Assembly (NCBI RefSeq): GCF_032362555.1
Contig: NC_083511.1
Location: 7,316,001 to 7,380,000, forward strand
DNA from: Amyelois transitella
Taxonomy: Eukaryota > Arthropoda > Insecta > Lepidoptera > Pyralidae
Direction of reading: 5' to 3'
DNA: 64,000 bases
In this document: positions 22,233 through 35,988 of the stretch, piece by piece
How positions within the stretch are numbered: position 1 is the first letter of the stretch
Layout of the letters: the number at the start of each line of letters is the position of its first letter
Notes under the pieces: model-generated
What the model was told of the DNA's origin: nothing
Seen by the model: only the letters and a program-made list of their open reading frames with translations
Database searches by the model: none
Translations under genes and position numbers: made by a program

Positions 22233-25200
22233 ATGAGTGCGTTAAATTTTTATAATATTTTCATTTTATGTATGCATTTGGCGGTGACTTGCTGGGCATG
22301 TAAGTTTATTTTTATTAGAAACTTTGCTCTAAAATAATTTTAAACTATAACTTTTTTCAAGTTATTTAATTTCCCAACTCATCGTTTCATCGTTTCATCG
22401 TTCATTTAATACTCTTAATAATATTATCATATTTAAATGTATATTTGAAATAAGAAGAGAGATAAATAAGCCTTTACCGTTTCTTAATGTAGTAAGTGTG
22501 ACTTATGGAGCGAATAAATTATAACTTTACAAAAAATAACAAAGATAAGCAAACTGAAAATGGCCTAATTTGAAAGCTAGAATTCAGCGCGATAGCAAAA
22601 AAAAATTCAAACGGTGATGTGTGAGGAACTAAAATAACATAACTTACCCGTCTCCACATACACAAATAACATATAGAAAATGGGATAAAGTTGCCAAGTA
22701 AAATTAAAGCGTTATCATATCATCACATTTCTATAGTTAAATAATAGAATTGATAACAATAATAAGCTTAAAAAAACTATTTGACAATCAGGCCATTAGG
22801 GTGAATTGTACAGCTTTTGTAAAAGTATTGAAGAATATTTAAAGTATATTTGAAAAGAAATTTGATTTTTAAAATTCTATTTAGTCGCTTTCTACAAACT
22901 CAACAATACTCTACAATTATAAAAAAAATCTTATATATAAAATTCTCGTGTCACAATTTCGTTCCCGTACTCCTCCGAAACGGGTTCACCGGATTCTCAT
23001 GAAATTTTGTGAGCCTATTGAGTAGGTAGGTCTGAGAATTGGCCAACATCTATTTTTCATAGCCCTTAGTGATAAAGGTTGTCCACCCTTAACATTTTTT
23101 TTAACTACAAATTACTTAATAATTATTTATATGGCAAAACTACGTTTGCCGGGACAGCTATTATATTCATAAATGCGAAAGTAATTTTGTTTAAAACCTC
23201 TTACACGTTACAGTGAACCACTGAACCATTCTACACAAATTTTTCATGAATATAAATTGTTATTGTAAATGCAGTAGTAATCAGTGATGGTTTACCTAAA
23301 TAAATACATTAATATTTCATAAATATAGTGTGAAATATTTAAAAAGACATAGGGAACTTTTCTCAAGGGGTGAGCTGAGGCGAAAGTTTGTTCCAGATAA
23401 AAGAACCTCTTTCTATTGAAGTCGGCTAAAAAGTGACTGTTTACAAGATTTTATATTCACGCAAAAATGCAGTTTGATTTCTCAACTGATCAAATACAAA
23501 CAAGTTGCACTTCGGTTGCTTTTAATGCTGTGGTGGTCAGGGCCGTCAAGCGCATTTAATTTAGTAGTGTAGGTACTTAGTTAGCCCCACATGCAAAAAA
23601 GTGTGGTCACAACTTTTGTTTTTGACGATGTGGCACCGCAGAATACAATAAATGGAAATAATTTAATATATTTTTATATTATTTCAATTGGAAGACTTAA
23701 GAGGTTTAATATTATTGTTATAATATACATATGAGTTGTGTTTTTTTCTTATTTAAAAGTACTTAAAATATTTTATTTCGTAAATATTTCGCAATTTCTT
23801 ATCAACTTTAACTTTCTTTTAGCCTGAAACTAATAAAGGTATGTGTGGATTAAATACTTTTCTAAAGGCTGAATTGAAACAAAAATATAAGTCTTTGCAA
23901 GAGTTTTACTTTTAACATTACTTACTACTTTTTTATCCATGGGGATGTCGTAAAAGGCGACTAGAGGATAGGCTTGGGACTAACTTGGATTCCTTCTTTT
24001 TGCCCACGGGCGAGCCTGTCACCGTTTGAATGTCAATTCTATCATTAAGCCAAACAGCTGAACATCAGCCTATCAGTCTTTTCAAGACTGTTGGCTCAGT
24101 CTTTCCCACAAGGGATGTGGACGTGATTATATTATGTTTTTTAATGTTTACTTTTTACTTATGCGTTATCATACGATGAAAATCTATTACACAATTATAG
24201 TACAATTATCCGACTAAAGCATTTCTGTGTCATTTCTATTGTTTTTATCACGATATAATAATCAACGTAATATGGTGATGCCTTGAAATCATTACATAGA
24301 ATTTTCTAGGAACTAACGTAATGTAGAATAAAAAGTTTCTGTTAAGTAACCATCGATTGTTCTATTTCTTGTGCAAAGACAAACATGCACCGATGAAAAA
24401 GAATAACAATAGCTGTGCAATAAAATTTCGATTACATATCTTTCTTCGACATAATCATGTTCTCGTATCTCAGTTGTTAAGGAATTTGCTTAGTAACTTG
24501 CAGTTCGGGGTTCGAAATTAGAATCCTTTGAAAGCATACCTACTGATTACTCTGTTAAGTTATTCCTTGTTTGTTAAACCCGTTTCTAGAGTATCAAGCT
24601 TAAATCATAAAACCGTCCAATTACAAAAATGCGATACCGCGATTCAGAAGATCTTTTATGATGTTGTTCCCGGGTACCAAAATGTTATAGTAATTTGAAA
24701 CTTTAAAGAGATCGTTAGGATTTAATTTAAAAATCAGGGCGTACATATCAGTTGATTTGATTTTCACATTTTATTGATAGGGAAGAACTTAGTTGGTACT
24801 AGCTTTTAAAGCATCGGGGACCTTAGCGCTTTACAAAATATATTCCCAGCATCTTTAGCGCTATTAATACTATTATCCCTTGCCTAACTTAGGTAAGTAA
24901 TTTGACAAAGTTATACATAGTGTACGATATCCAACCTTTACATACTAAAGCGTAGGCGATTCCTTATCTTATTTTAAATAGGTACGACCATATTAGAAAT
25001 ACTCTTGATAATTTTTGAAAGTTTCAAGTTACTATTTATTTATATTTCTATTAATTTAACAATCGTAAGCCCTTTTAATATTCTAAGTTTAACTGATTTA
25101 CTTAACTGCGATTAAAATAAATGTAAAATTAGTTACCTAATCATTAGCCGTTCCCTTATTAAATTTATGCTAATGTTAGGTACTTTTTAATATCGTTTAA

Positions 25201-28200
25201 ATTCTATACGGATTTCCAATAGATGAAGCTAATTACAAATGTAATTTATCAAATGTGCAAACCTTCGTACGTGTAAATTAATTCTACTGGTGTACACAAC
25301 GCTGGTTGATTAGTATTTTAAGTTAATTTAGAACAAGGATCATCTGTTTTATTGACGGTTGTTCGCAGCGGCCGCTCCTATGGAAATTTTGGAATAAAAA
25401 CTATATTTAATGTAAATCCTTGTTTTATTCTAAACACGTACTGAATTACTTCAGTTGGAATGCGAAGGAGCAACAAATATAAACAAATACATACCTGTGT
25501 CTGTAGATTAAACCTTAATTTCAATGTCATCAGTAGGATTAGTATAGGTACCTACTGTCGAAGTTAGTGGTTGGAAATTGGTGGTAAAGATCTTTAATAA
25601 AATCACTGGGACCGAAGTTTTATTTTCAATCAGGACAAAATGCAAAACTAAGATATCAACGACTTTGATTAGGCTATTTTTATTTTTTCTTTCTACTTCT
25701 AAGAGAGTTCTAATTGTAAAAAATAATTAGTATAAAAAAACTTATTTGCAATTAATAATATTTTTTACCATGTGTGTTTTATATTTAACCTAATAATTTA
25801 TTATTTATTTTATTGTTTTCAGTACCAACGCAAAAATGCAAAATAGAAGATGCGGCATGCTTGAAGGCGGCTGCTCAGAGCATGGTGCCAACTTTGGCTG
25901 CTGGCATGCCGGAAATGAAGACAGAACCTTTGGACATCATGCGAGTGGAAAGCATCAAGGTCGATCTGGCTGGGCTGAAGTTGAACATAAAAGACGCTGA
26001 TGTTAAAGGCCTGAAAAAGACAGTTATTGACAAGATTAGGTATGTTTATATATGAAAATAGAATGTTACCGATACCTTGTATGTTACATGCTGCCAGTAG
26101 CTAATCCGGAGCATATGAAAATATTTAAATTTGTATATCAATGACAAATAATGTATGCAAGCATTCCTTTTTTTTAGGCCATTAAAAAGCAACTGCTTTG
26201 TGTACACAGTTTGTAATGCTCAATTTAAGACGAAAGTGCATAGCAAGCTCAGTTTCAAAATATTCCGACTAAAATTTAGCTTAATAATTTGTACTTCTTC
26301 ATGGTTAGCTTAATTGCGTTTTCCGTATTTGCATAACGTGTTTAAGCAAATGACTCAGTCCAAGGGGACGTTTAGCCAAAATTTAGTCTTTTTTGTCATT
26401 TTATAAAGCTACAAATGAATTAATTTCATATGAATGTGCCAGGGCAAAAATAAATATGTGCCAGGTTTGTTTTTACTTTTGCTATATTTCGTTTAGATAA
26501 AGGTAAACGAAATGTGTATATATTAAATCAAATGTATTTGTAAATACAGGCATAATAGACGTAATATAGAGTATATTTTTCAAGAAACAGATGAAAGTTT
26601 TAAAATAGGTGATAATAAAAACTTTGAAATAATTTATCGACCCGCCCGTCTCGCACGGGCATAGATATAAATTTTGGTCAGAAAACCCTTTTCCTATTTG
26701 AAACAGGAACAAGATCAGTTCACAACTTATCGAGATTAGCGCATACATACCTACAGAAAGCGAAAAAAAAGGAAGAAGAGAAAAACATTATAATATGTAT
26801 TGAAGAGCTGGCATTAATTTCTCTGGGATACCTTACTTCGTTTACAAAATTCATTTGAGTACTTAATGTAATCTGGATTTTTCTATTCACAGCATCGACA
26901 TGGCAAAAAAAGAGATATACTTGGTATACCACGCAGATATACTGATGAAAGGACATTACAAAGCTTCAGGACGTCTTCTTATCCTACCTATAAGTGGGGA
27001 TGGAGAGACTGTCATCAAACTAAGTAAGTATCCATATTGATACTATGCAATGGATAATTTAATACTTATATTACTCGTATAAATGAAAAGTATAGGTATT
27101 GATCTCTTTGCTCTCACGGCTAAACCACTGGACCGAATTTATTTTGAATGAATATAGTTAACTATTAGTTAGTTAGTTTAATTCGATATTTTGACTAAAA
27201 AAGGAAGCCCCAGGAAATGCTAGTATAAAATATTAACAAAATTACAAAGGTATGTACTTATTCGACGAAGAAACAGTCTTCAACATAAGTCACTAAAAGC
27301 CTTTTTTTTTAAGGGAAGCGAACTTGAATCATCACTCGTTGAGGTCTACAAAAATTGACAATACTTAAAAGAAAAGGTTTCCATATATACAACTGTCTTG
27401 CGCCTTGAATATGATTGCAAGATAGTTCCGTTAAGAAATATCTGATCATTAAAAATAACTTATCTAAGTAGCAGCTATTTAAATAAGATTAAGCACATTC
27501 TAAGTTGCGTAACGAAGGTCGAATACCAATGAGTAAAAATATTTTAATTTTTTATAGAGAAATAATAAATTTGGTTGACTGGAAGAAATCCCGATTGGGA
27601 TAAGTCCGTCATTATACATATACTTCTTTCCAATGGCTGTTTTATAATTTGTATATATTTTTTTTTATTTTTGTGCAACAAAGATTTTACAGACAACAAA
27701 CAATCAACCATATTTACCATTACGTTGATGAGAAATATGAAAAAATATATGAAAAATTTTAATTTATTATTTTTAGTGGTAAGAATATTTCAGTAGGTTT
27801 AACAGTGGTTTAGCCGTGTAAGGGTTACATATATACAGACTCTCGCTTTTATAATTTTAATGAGTATGTGTACAATTGAAAAATGTGTCAATTACAATTG
27901 AAAATTGAAAACTCTCTCAAAAAGCTGTTACAAATATACTTTGATAAATATGTAAAGTGATTTTAAAATTATTGTTAAATATATCATACTCTGACATGCT
28001 GATTACTGCGGGACCGACTGACAAAGTTTAGCCTAATCATTTGTAAGCAAAAAATTTTTATTTGTATATTCTTTAAGAAGTGTTGTACTTTGTGTAGATA
28101 ACATAAAAATCCAACAATAAAATTAACGAAAACAAAACAAATGCTAAATAAATAAAAACTTATGTGCGTGTAAATTAAAATAAATTGAAAAATTTATATA

Positions 28201-29022
28201 ATGTCCTAATAACAAAGTAACCAAAAAAGGTGTTAGCACTTATATAATTTTGTTTTTGTGATTTACAGAAAACTTACAAATGGAGATGACCATTCCCTTC
28301 GATATTATAAAAAATTCTGATGGGAAAGACGTGCTCGACCTGAAGAGCTACAAATTCAAATACGACGTTAAAACTAATGCCAATTTCCACATGACGAACC
28401 TTTTCAACGGAAACAAAGTCCTAAGTAAGTCTTCTGATGCCTTTACAATTCGATGCTTGAAGGGATTATCTTTTAAGAACCATTCGACAACCAGGTTTAT
28501 TAATTACATAATTAATACAGCTGAACGTGGTCTTTCAGTCATTTCTAGATTGTTGCCCAAATCTATAAGGGATATAGACGTAATTATATATATTCATATG
28601 TATGCACGTAGAAAATTGATTATTTTGTCCCTTTAAATAAAAAATCGACTGCTGCCTTCTACGATAGCACCATTAAAAGCAATATTTAAAGCGTAACAAA
28701 ACAGAAATTATAGAAATATTTTTAATTATAAGAATTTCGTAACAATCATTTATTATTATTACGTATAATTATTGCTTTATGAAAGTGATACAAATTTGTA
28801 GAGCGTTGAATAGCGTTCACGCTACATCCACATGTAGAAAAATACTTAACAACATTTACCTCTTTTTCAGGTGATACATTACACAACTTTATGAATGAAA
28901 ATTGGAAGGCCTTATCTATAGAGTTCGGGGCGCCTATGTTGGAATCTCCAAATGCCAAAATATTTAACACCCTTAAAAAGTTCTTTAAAGCACAGCCCTT
29001 AGAAGATATTGCAGAGTATTAA
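22233..29022 (+). CDS. Takeout/JHBP-family secreted ligand-binding protein, paralog 1 (5 exons, complete)
   Basis: Exons 22233-22299, 25823-26039, 26893-27023, 28269-28424 and 28871-29022 join in phase to 240 residues, the usual length of the takeout/juvenile-hormone-binding family. Residues 1-22 form a signal peptide. The mature protein has only two Cys (28 and 35, spaced C-x6-C), the single N-terminal disulfide of takeout-type members. Family landmarks are LLILPISGDGE in exon 3 and HMTNLFNGNK in exon 4. These proteins form a long hydrophobic barrel and carry juvenile hormone or other lipophilic ligands in haemolymph or sensory tissue; the ligand cannot be told from sequence. Its nearest paralog is at 42918-49059. 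Intron 1 is 3.5 kb and carries Helitron-like and family A repeats. Confidence 0.93.
22929..23163 (+). mobile_element. Non-autonomous Helitron-like insertion in intron 1 of JHBP-like gene 1
   Basis: Starts TCTTATATATAAAATTCTCG and contains CTCCTCCGAAACGGGTTCACC and GTCTGAGAATTGGCCAACAT. It ends GTTTGCCGGGACAGCTA before T. I recall this 5' and 3' pair from short Helitron-like repeats common in Lepidoptera. There are no inverted repeats or target duplications, as expected. Confidence 0.5.
23930..24130 (-). repeat. Family A dispersed repeat in JHBP-like gene 1 intron 1
   Basis: Near full-length reversed copy: GGGGATGTCGTAAAAGGCGA at one end, CAGTCTTTTCAAGACTGTTG and GGGATGTGGACGTGATTA at the other. 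Confidence 0.7.
28505..28585 (-). repeat. Family A fragment in JHBP-like gene 1 intron 4
   Basis: CAGCTGAACGTGGTCTTTCA followed by AAGGGATATAGACGTAATTA, the reversed family start. Confidence 0.6.
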
Positions 29023-29037
29023 GCTATACCAAAATAT

Positions 29038-29043
29038 AATAAA
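29038..29043 (+). terminator. Candidate poly(A) signal of JHBP-like gene 1
   Basis: AATAAA lies 16 bp after the stop. A second AATAAA at 29169-29174 is the more likely one, giving a usual 3' UTR length. Confidence 0.35.
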
Positions 29044-29174
29044 ATTGTTACGTTTGGAAAGGTTGTTGATACTACTGGATTATTATTTTTTACAACTATT
29101 ATACTTAAAGACTATTTCATGAGTACTATAATTCTTGTATTAGGTATCATAAAAAAAATCCTATAACAAATAAA

Positions 29175-29944
29175 CATGCTAACAATGAAAACATTTATAG
29201 TGGGCCACATTGCATTACCACCATTTCTACTTCTATTAGAGGAAGGTAAACGAAATTAATTCATCTTATTGGTAAACAAAAAATTATATGTTTGAATTAT
29301 TAGTATTCTTAATATTTATTAAAGTTAAAGTTGATTTTGATATAGTAAAATAATAATCCTAGTATCTTACAATTTTTTTAATGAAATTAAGTTAGTTTAA
29401 ATTAGAAAGAGGTTATTTACTAAAATCAGTGACCTTTTCGAATCTCTTTAGTAAATAAGTAAAGACTGATAAATATTAATAACTATGAAGAGGTAATTGG
29501 TTAATGAATTGATAAACAAAATTACAAAAAAAAAAAATTGTAAGTAATAATTAAGGATCATACTTAATTTTTCCCCTGTAAATTATTTGACAATTATTTG
29601 TCAACATACACAATTTTTTTTAAATTTCTGGTGGCATTGTGCCTGTTTAGTTAAATGCCAGTGAAAAAGGTATATTACCAATAAAAATCATTTTTGTTAA
29701 CCAATGTAATGCTAATAAAACATTTTTAATTTTTTACATTATTATGTTTTATTTAATCTCGCTTATTTCGTATAATTATAAACTATACTTTAAAAAAAAA
29801 GGAGAAGATCCCTGAGATCTTGTCAAGATGTAGACCTGTTTTTATGTAGGTATTGTATACTTTTAAATTATGTAAATCTAAAAACAAAACAATAATTGCT
29901 AGGTACAAATTTAATGCTCAATAAATCTTGAAGTGAAATAGTAT
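29175..29944. other. AT-rich spacer with a 12-bp hairpin
   Basis: No gene. TTATTTACTAAA (29413-29424) pairs exactly with TTTAGTAAATAA (29447-29458), loop 22 bases. Confidence 0.45.
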
Positions 29945-30205
29945 TATATTACATATGGTCACGTCTATATCCCTTGCGGGGTAGACAGAGCCAACAGTCT
30001 TGAAAAGACTGAATGGCCACGTTCAGCTATTTGGCTTAATGATGTTATTGAGATTCAAATAGTGACAGGTTGCTAACCCATCGCCTAAAACAGAATCCCA
30101 AGTTTGTGAGCCTATCCCTTAGTCGCCTTTTACGACATCCATGGGAAAGAGATGGAGCAGTCCTATTCTTTTTTTTGTATTGGTGCCAGGAACCACACGG
30201 CACTA
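29945..30205 (+). repeat. Family A dispersed repeat, best-preserved copy
   Basis: Blocks in order: GGTCACGTCTATATCCCTTG, GTAGACAGAGCCAACAGTCT, TGAAAAGACTGAATGGCCAC, GTGACAGGTTGCTAACCCAT, AGTCGCCTTTTACGACATCC and GGTGCCAGGAACCACACGGC. It serves as the reference for the other copies in this window. No coding capacity is seen; it is probably the end of a larger family or a SINE-like unit. Confidence 0.75.
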
Positions 30206-30622
30206 TATTATATTCTAGTATTATATTCTCGTGCAAAAAACGCAGGTTTCGTCTGCGAAATTAATATTAATACATTTTGTTTTATATAAACATGCGAAGA
30301 ATTGAATATCGTCGTACTGCAAAGAAAAAATATTAGAATACGCTAAATTGTTAAATAAATAAAGTTTTATAGTAAAAACAAAAATTAAATAGGGATGTGG
30401 ACTGTACTCAAATAAGTATAAAATTTTACCACGAAAAGGTAGTTTCTATAGTAAAAATAATAAAAAACACAATATTTTCCTCAATAAACAAGGGGTTATT
30501 TTTTTATTTAATAAAATGTAATCAAATATTTCACCCTCAAGTCACGTGACAATGAACACCAATCAAAACGCGTGATGTCACGCGTTGCAATACAAGAATT
30601 TTCGGTGTCAAGTATTATGGTG

Positions 30623-30826
30623 TGTTAACATTTTAAAAATAGTAATTTATTGTCATGTGTTGGCAACACTGATTTGGTTTTTGACGTTGAGTTAGCCGCG
30701 TTTTTCGGTGTCATTGAAAAAAAAAAAAGGGAATTCGAGCTACAAGAAGTATAAAGATGTATTATTGTAATTTATTAAAGAAGAACTGATAAAGGAATTC
30801 TGATTGTATCATTTAGTAAGTTAACA
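30623..30826 (+). repeat. 5' LTR (204 bp)
   Basis: Differs from the 3' LTR only in a poly-A run (12 versus 13 A). The termini form the short inverted repeat TGTTAACA at both ends. Confidence 0.9.
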
Positions 30827-32791
30827 ATTCAGAAGCGTGATTAAAGAGTTCACGCCCATCTGTAACAGTGAGTAAGTCAACTTGGTTAAATTCACGAACT
30901 CCAAAACTTGGTAAGTTCTTTATTTCCCGTCTTAATATATCCAGATATGAAATATCACAGTCTTCCGCATAAAAGGTCATCCAAACATTATAATACTAGT
31001 AGCGATATAAAGAAATAGGCACTTGTTCTGCCGTACATATTTTACCTAGATACTAACTTAGAGACCTCCAGCAAAGTGATTAAATGATTGATTCTTCATT
31101 GATTAGAACATGTACGTACTTAATCAGTCGAGATATCTAGGAAATTTTCACTAGATGTAAAGTGTCATTGCTCGTAAAGTCATTTCAAGTATAACAAGAG
31201 TACTTACCTAATAGAATTACATACTGATCTATTACTGTTTAGTGAAGAGAATCTACTGACTGCTTGATAAAAGTTATCTATCGAAAGTAAAACATAGTAT
31301 ATTTGTAATTGTAACAAACATGCAATTACTACCTTGCAAGTCATGTAGTGCTGAGAGTTATTACCAATCTGTTAAATGCATAGTAGGTATCTTCATACAT
31401 ATAGTCACGTCTATGTTCCTTGCGAGGTAAACAGAGCTGTCTCGAAAAAAATTGGAACGCCATGTTTAGCTGTAGTAGGCTACATATATAAAAAAAACAA
31501 TATTTGCAAAGTTACTTCCAAGTGTAGTGTGAGTGCATTGTTTTATGATGACAGTGAGAAGAAGTATTTATTATGAGCCTGATAATGATCCCCTTCATTA
31601 AGTAGTTGATTGAATGAACAAAAAAATTAGCCAGACTAAGTTATGAATCTTCAATTTCTTTTGTTTTTTTTTTAACCCATATAACACAATTTATGTCATA
31701 TATGTAAGTTAATATAATATTTAATCCCAGCGAGAAGAATAGAATTTAATAATAGAATAATAGAGGTTGTGGGGATTGCTTGATTGCTTAATTTCTTTAA
31801 AACTATGATAGGATTTTTATCAATTCAAAACTTTATTGTAAGTAAAATAATGTTCATACAATGGACCAAAATAATTTCTTATGCAGTACAGTATGTATCA
31901 GTCAACATGTATATATTTTTTAAAAATAAATCAAGATTATTATATTATGAATTCATTCAATTCAATAGTTCATTAGAAAATAAATTCTATTTTTGTTTAT
32001 GTGGAATAAAATAAAACAAATTAGCAATTTTTAGGGCTTGGCTGTTGAGATTAAATAAAAGTGTCTCTAAGTGTATTATGAAATCAATTAATGGTGCATC
32101 TAATTTAGTCTTAATAAGTCTACTGTGTAAACAAAATAGCTACATAATGACCTACATATATATGTATATAAACTGGTTGATCAAAATGTCCAGAGTAGTT
32201 GTGGAGATCGGGTGTTGCACTTGGGACTGGAAAACCTGTGTTGCAGGTCATTGATCCCTGACTGGTAACACATAATATGTGTGATATATAAACAGTAAAT
32301 ACTCTTACAATATGACTTAAATGTTACATTGTTATCACATCAGTTCATTTCAAACGAACATCGGTTACCATTCATGTCACATATTTTTTTGCTTTAGCTT
32401 GTAAGAAGAAGCTTGACTTGGTGTCAAAATAGTGATACAGATATTTATTTTATATTGTGAAAGTCTTATATAAATACTCATATTATGTATGTTATAATAT
32501 CAAATTGTGAATGTTGATATTAACTTTGATATTTAATTAAATCATAATATAGACACATGTTTTTAGATAGGCACAAAGGCCTCTGTGTTTTAAAATATTG
32601 GGAATCTGGAAGAGTAACATAAAACAGATTTGAAGAGTATGTAATATTAACAATGATATTATGTTTTAGCACCAACTGGTTGAACAACTCTCTTAATCCT
32701 TAAATATATATGTATATTATATTGGTATTATACCTGGTGATCCTACGTACTGGTAAATAGCAAGTTCTCATAATAATTGTATGATCCCAGA
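30827..32791 (+). other. 5' internal region of the LTR retrotransposon, no gene
   Basis: AT-rich leader of nearly 2 kb. A partial family A copy at about 31390-31480 lies within it. No conserved frame is visible. Confidence 0.4.
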
Positions 32792-32967
32792 ATGGCTCAC
32801 AGACAATCAGATCCTTCCTTATCACCCGAAGGCTCTCCAATAAGACAGAGCAGAAACCATAAACATAGTAAAAAGAAAATATCAGTCTCATCTAGTGATT
32901 CAGGTAGCAGTGGATCTCTTAGTGGACGCAGGAGGACTAAAGCTAGGCGCCAAGCTTTTATTAAGAA

Positions 32968-35215
32968 TAGAATAGAATAGATTTATTTTCAAAATTGGAT
33001 ACAAGGTATCACTTATTGACGTCACATAACTTAAATCTAATTATAACTACTACCGCTTCCAAAGCGCATGTGTAGAGGAAGCGGCGGAACAAACTACACT
33101 GCAGCATTTTCATATGACGTCAATTTACAAATATAGATCTCTTAAATCTGAATCGTGGACGAGTGCACATTGTCTACATTAAAAAACATGAATGAATGTA
33201 GAACTGATTATGTCAATACGAATATTTCGTCAAATAAAATAAATAGGTATAAAATAAAATATGTACATACTGTACAAATTATGTCAAGATCATCCGTGCT
33301 GTAATAGGCTTTCCTACAAAGCTCAACTTTAATATACTGTTTGAATTTTCTATCATTCATTTCAAGAACACTTTTTGGTAATTTATTATAAAATCTAATA
33401 CAATTAATCAGAAATGATTTCCCTACCTTAGCCAGCCGATGTGCTGGGATCGACAACTTGTAATTGTTCCGCAGTGATCTACTAGTACATTCACCTACTT
33501 TTTTGAAAGAGTCTAAGTTTTTCCTAACATGCATGATGTTATCGAATATATTGTATTGGGAGGGCAAAGTTAAAATATTTAGGTTTTTAAAAAAATCTCT
33601 AAGGGAATCTCTTTGTTTAAGACCGTAGATATATTGAATTGCCCTTTTTTGTAAAATGAAAATAGTTTGTATGTCTGCTGCTGATCCCCAAAGCAGTAGA
33701 CCATATGACATTAAACTATGAAAATAACTAAAATATACTAGCTTAGCAGTTGCCACATCCGTCAAATGCCTAATACGACGAATAGCGTATGCTGCAGAAC
33801 TAAGCCTTTTAGAAAGTTTTAAAATGTGAGCATGCCATTTCAAATTTGAATCTAATGTTATTCCTAAGAAAGTAGTACTATCAACAAAATCTAATCTTTT
33901 ACTACTTATACTAATATCCACATTTGCCTGCCGCACATTGGGAAGTGTAAACTTAATGCATTGGGTCTTATTTGCATTTAACAGTAAGTTGTTGATTGTA
34001 AACCAGTTAGAGATGGCGGCTAAAGTGCTATTCACATCATCACAGATTTCGCTACGGCGGTTCATTTTAAAAATTAGTGACGTATCATCTGCAAACAACA
34101 CGATGCCAGTCTGTTTCTCAATCATGCAAGGCAGGTCGTTGATATATATCAGAAAGAGAAAAGGTCCCAAAATGGAACCTTGCGGTACCCCAATTTTTAC
34201 CGTCGCTCCTTTCGATTTTGTATTATTTAAATCTACCGTCTGTAATCTATCACTAAGATATGATTTAATTAGTTCAACGGCAGCAGTATCGAACCCGTAA
34301 TGAGCTTGAGCAGAAGAGTTCTATGATCTACGCAATCAAATGCTTTGGTCAGATCGCAAAACACTCCTATGGCATCCTGTGAGTCTTCCCATGCATTGAG
34401 AATATGAGTGACAAGAGCCACACCTGCATCTGTTGTACATTTCCCCTCAGTAAAGCCGTATTGCTGACTATGAAATAATTTATTAGACTTTAAGTAACGC
34501 TGCATTTGATTAAGCATGATTCTCTCGAACACCTTGCTCAAAATTGGTAAAATTGAGATTGGTCTATAATTACCAGGATCTGATTTTTCACCTTTCTTGA
34601 ATAATGGAATTAGTTTACTATACTTCATTAAATTTGGAAATATCCCTTGGTCAACACGATTATTGAATATATATGCTAAGTCCCCAGCTATAATATTTAT
34701 AATATGACATATCACAACAGCCGACATACCCCAATAATCCTCAGACTTTTTCAGATTAAGTTCTTTAAAGGTATTAATAATGTCAGTAGGGTCAATATTT
34801 AAGAATTTAAATGTGGAACTGCAAATGCTGACATTATTTTTAAGTAGTATTTCAGCTTCATTAGGGCATGAGTCAATATTAGAAGTTAATTACAACGGTA
34901 TATTTGTAAAAAAAAAAAATGTTCAAATAAATTTACTATTTCTGTTGTAGAGGTAATTTTCCTATCATTAAATTTAATTTCATTAATATTTTCTTTAAAA
35001 TTACTTCTACCAGTTTCCTTGTTTATAACACTCCAGGTTTCCTTTGTTTTGTTAGGAGCATTACTTATTTTGTTTTTAATGAACAAAGATTTTGCATGTA
35101 GACATACTTTTTTGAAAATTTTTGAGTAATTCCTAACATGGTCTACGAAGCCGCTTTCAAATCGATACTGTTTTTGGGCATATAAATCGTACAAAGTCTT
35201 TCTACTTTTGTAGAT
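32968..35215 (-). mobile_element. 5'-truncated jockey/CR1-like LINE with pentanucleotide tail
   Basis: On the minus strand the element ends with AATAAATCTATTCTATTCTA, a pentanucleotide-type tail. The 3' UTR (33207-32990) has the GCCGCTTCC...GGAAGCGGTAG arm pair and GACGTCAA also seen at 16690-16860. The endonuclease domain is absent, so it is truncated inside the EN-RT linker. It lies antisense in the gag gene of the LTR element. No unambiguous target duplication is visible; there are AT-rich TTTATTAA-like bases at both edges. Confidence 0.8.
33208..35194 (-). pseudogene. LINE reverse transcriptase with two frameshifts
   Basis: Pieces in order: an EN-RT linker (35194-34886; WSVINKETGRSNFKENI), then RT fingers and palm (34880-34290; KKGEKSDPGNYRPISILP, QQYGFTEGKCTTDAG and a CDLTKAFDCVDH block with the first catalytic Asp). 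Next come VPQGSILGPFLFLIYINDLP and the catalytic LFADDTS, then the thumb and C-terminal domain to 33208. Frameshifts lie in a T-run near 34900 and at about 34290. The RT core is otherwise uninterrupted, so decay is mild. Jockey-superfamily affinity is inferred from motif style. Confidence 0.8.
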
Positions 35216-35797
35216 GCCAACAGTAGTAGTAGTATTTTAATGGTGTAACTGTAATTCCTGAATTTGATCCTAGCTCCAAGGAACAAACAATGAAGGAGTG
35301 GATAAATGAGTCGGCTCATATTTATGGCTGGTCATAACGTCAAACCATTTTTTTATGCTCTTCCAAAATTAAGCGGATTGGCCAAAAGGTGGTACAGCGG
35401 ACTTACAACAGTAAAGTATAGCTGGAGTGAGTGGCAGGAAAAATTAATTGAGGCATTCCCATGTGAACAGAATTTTACTGAATCTTTGTCTGAGATGTTG
35501 GCTCGCAGGTCAAATAGGAATGAAACCCTTGAAGACTACTATTATAACAAAATAATGCTAATTAATAAATGTGGACTGACGAAGAAAAAGGCAGTCGATT
35601 GTATAACTCACGGTATATACGACTATAACATTAGGACGAATGCACAAGGGGCAAATTTTGAAAGACACGAAGATATTCTCAAATATTTCAGAAATATTAA
35701 TACTAAAACAAATGTTATTATAGGAAAGTCTAATAGGTTCAATTATAATGGTTATAAAGAAAACCAGTCAAGTGAAGATTACCTTTACAAAAGGTAA

Positions 35798-35988
35798 AGT
35801 GGAAGGCTCTCGACCACGCGGGAGGTCACCCATGCGATGGGCCGACCAAATAAAGTCTGTGATTGGCGGTTCACTTAACGAGTGCAGCAGGGAGAAATGG
35901 CGGGACATCGTAAGGCGCACATTGGCGCCCGCCTCCAACACTACATGATGACCACGACCACTCTGTCAAGAGTGACACGACTAAGAAG
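35798..35988 (+). repeat. C-terminal and 3' tail fragment of a second LINE type
   Basis: The frame to 35948 reads SRPRGRSPMRWADQIK, then REKWRDIVRRTLAP, a signature of many insect LINE C-termini. It is followed by GACCACGACCACTCTGTCAA and a GACACGACTAAGAAGAAGA tail. It sits exactly where protease and RT of the LTR element should be. Confidence 0.6.

Larger units (their letters stand above)
32792..35797 (+). pseudogene. Gag-like gene split by an antisense LINE
   Basis: The N-terminal part (32792 to about 32967) encodes a Ser/Arg/Lys-rich head, MAHRQSDPSLSPEGSPIRQ onward to RRRTKARRQAFIK. After the LINE, about 35240-35797 carries the gag core: a PEFDP..KEW..ESA block, then ALPKLSGLAKRWYSGL, SWSEWQEKLIEAFP and a DYYYNKIMLINKCGL region. 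These are familiar from Ty3/gypsy gag capsid segments. A one-base shift near 35330 also breaks the second part. The downstream piece ends at TAA 35795-35797, directly before a LINE tail. No zinc knuckle remains. Not functional. Confidence 0.6.

Noticed and set aside
24470-24540. GGGTTCGAAATTAGAATCC resembling a tRNA T-arm
   Set aside because: No acceptor stem or anticodon arm could be formed around it. At most it is another SINE trace.
33938-34300. Plus-strand 120-codon frame
   Set aside because: It is the antisense shadow of the LINE reverse transcriptase.
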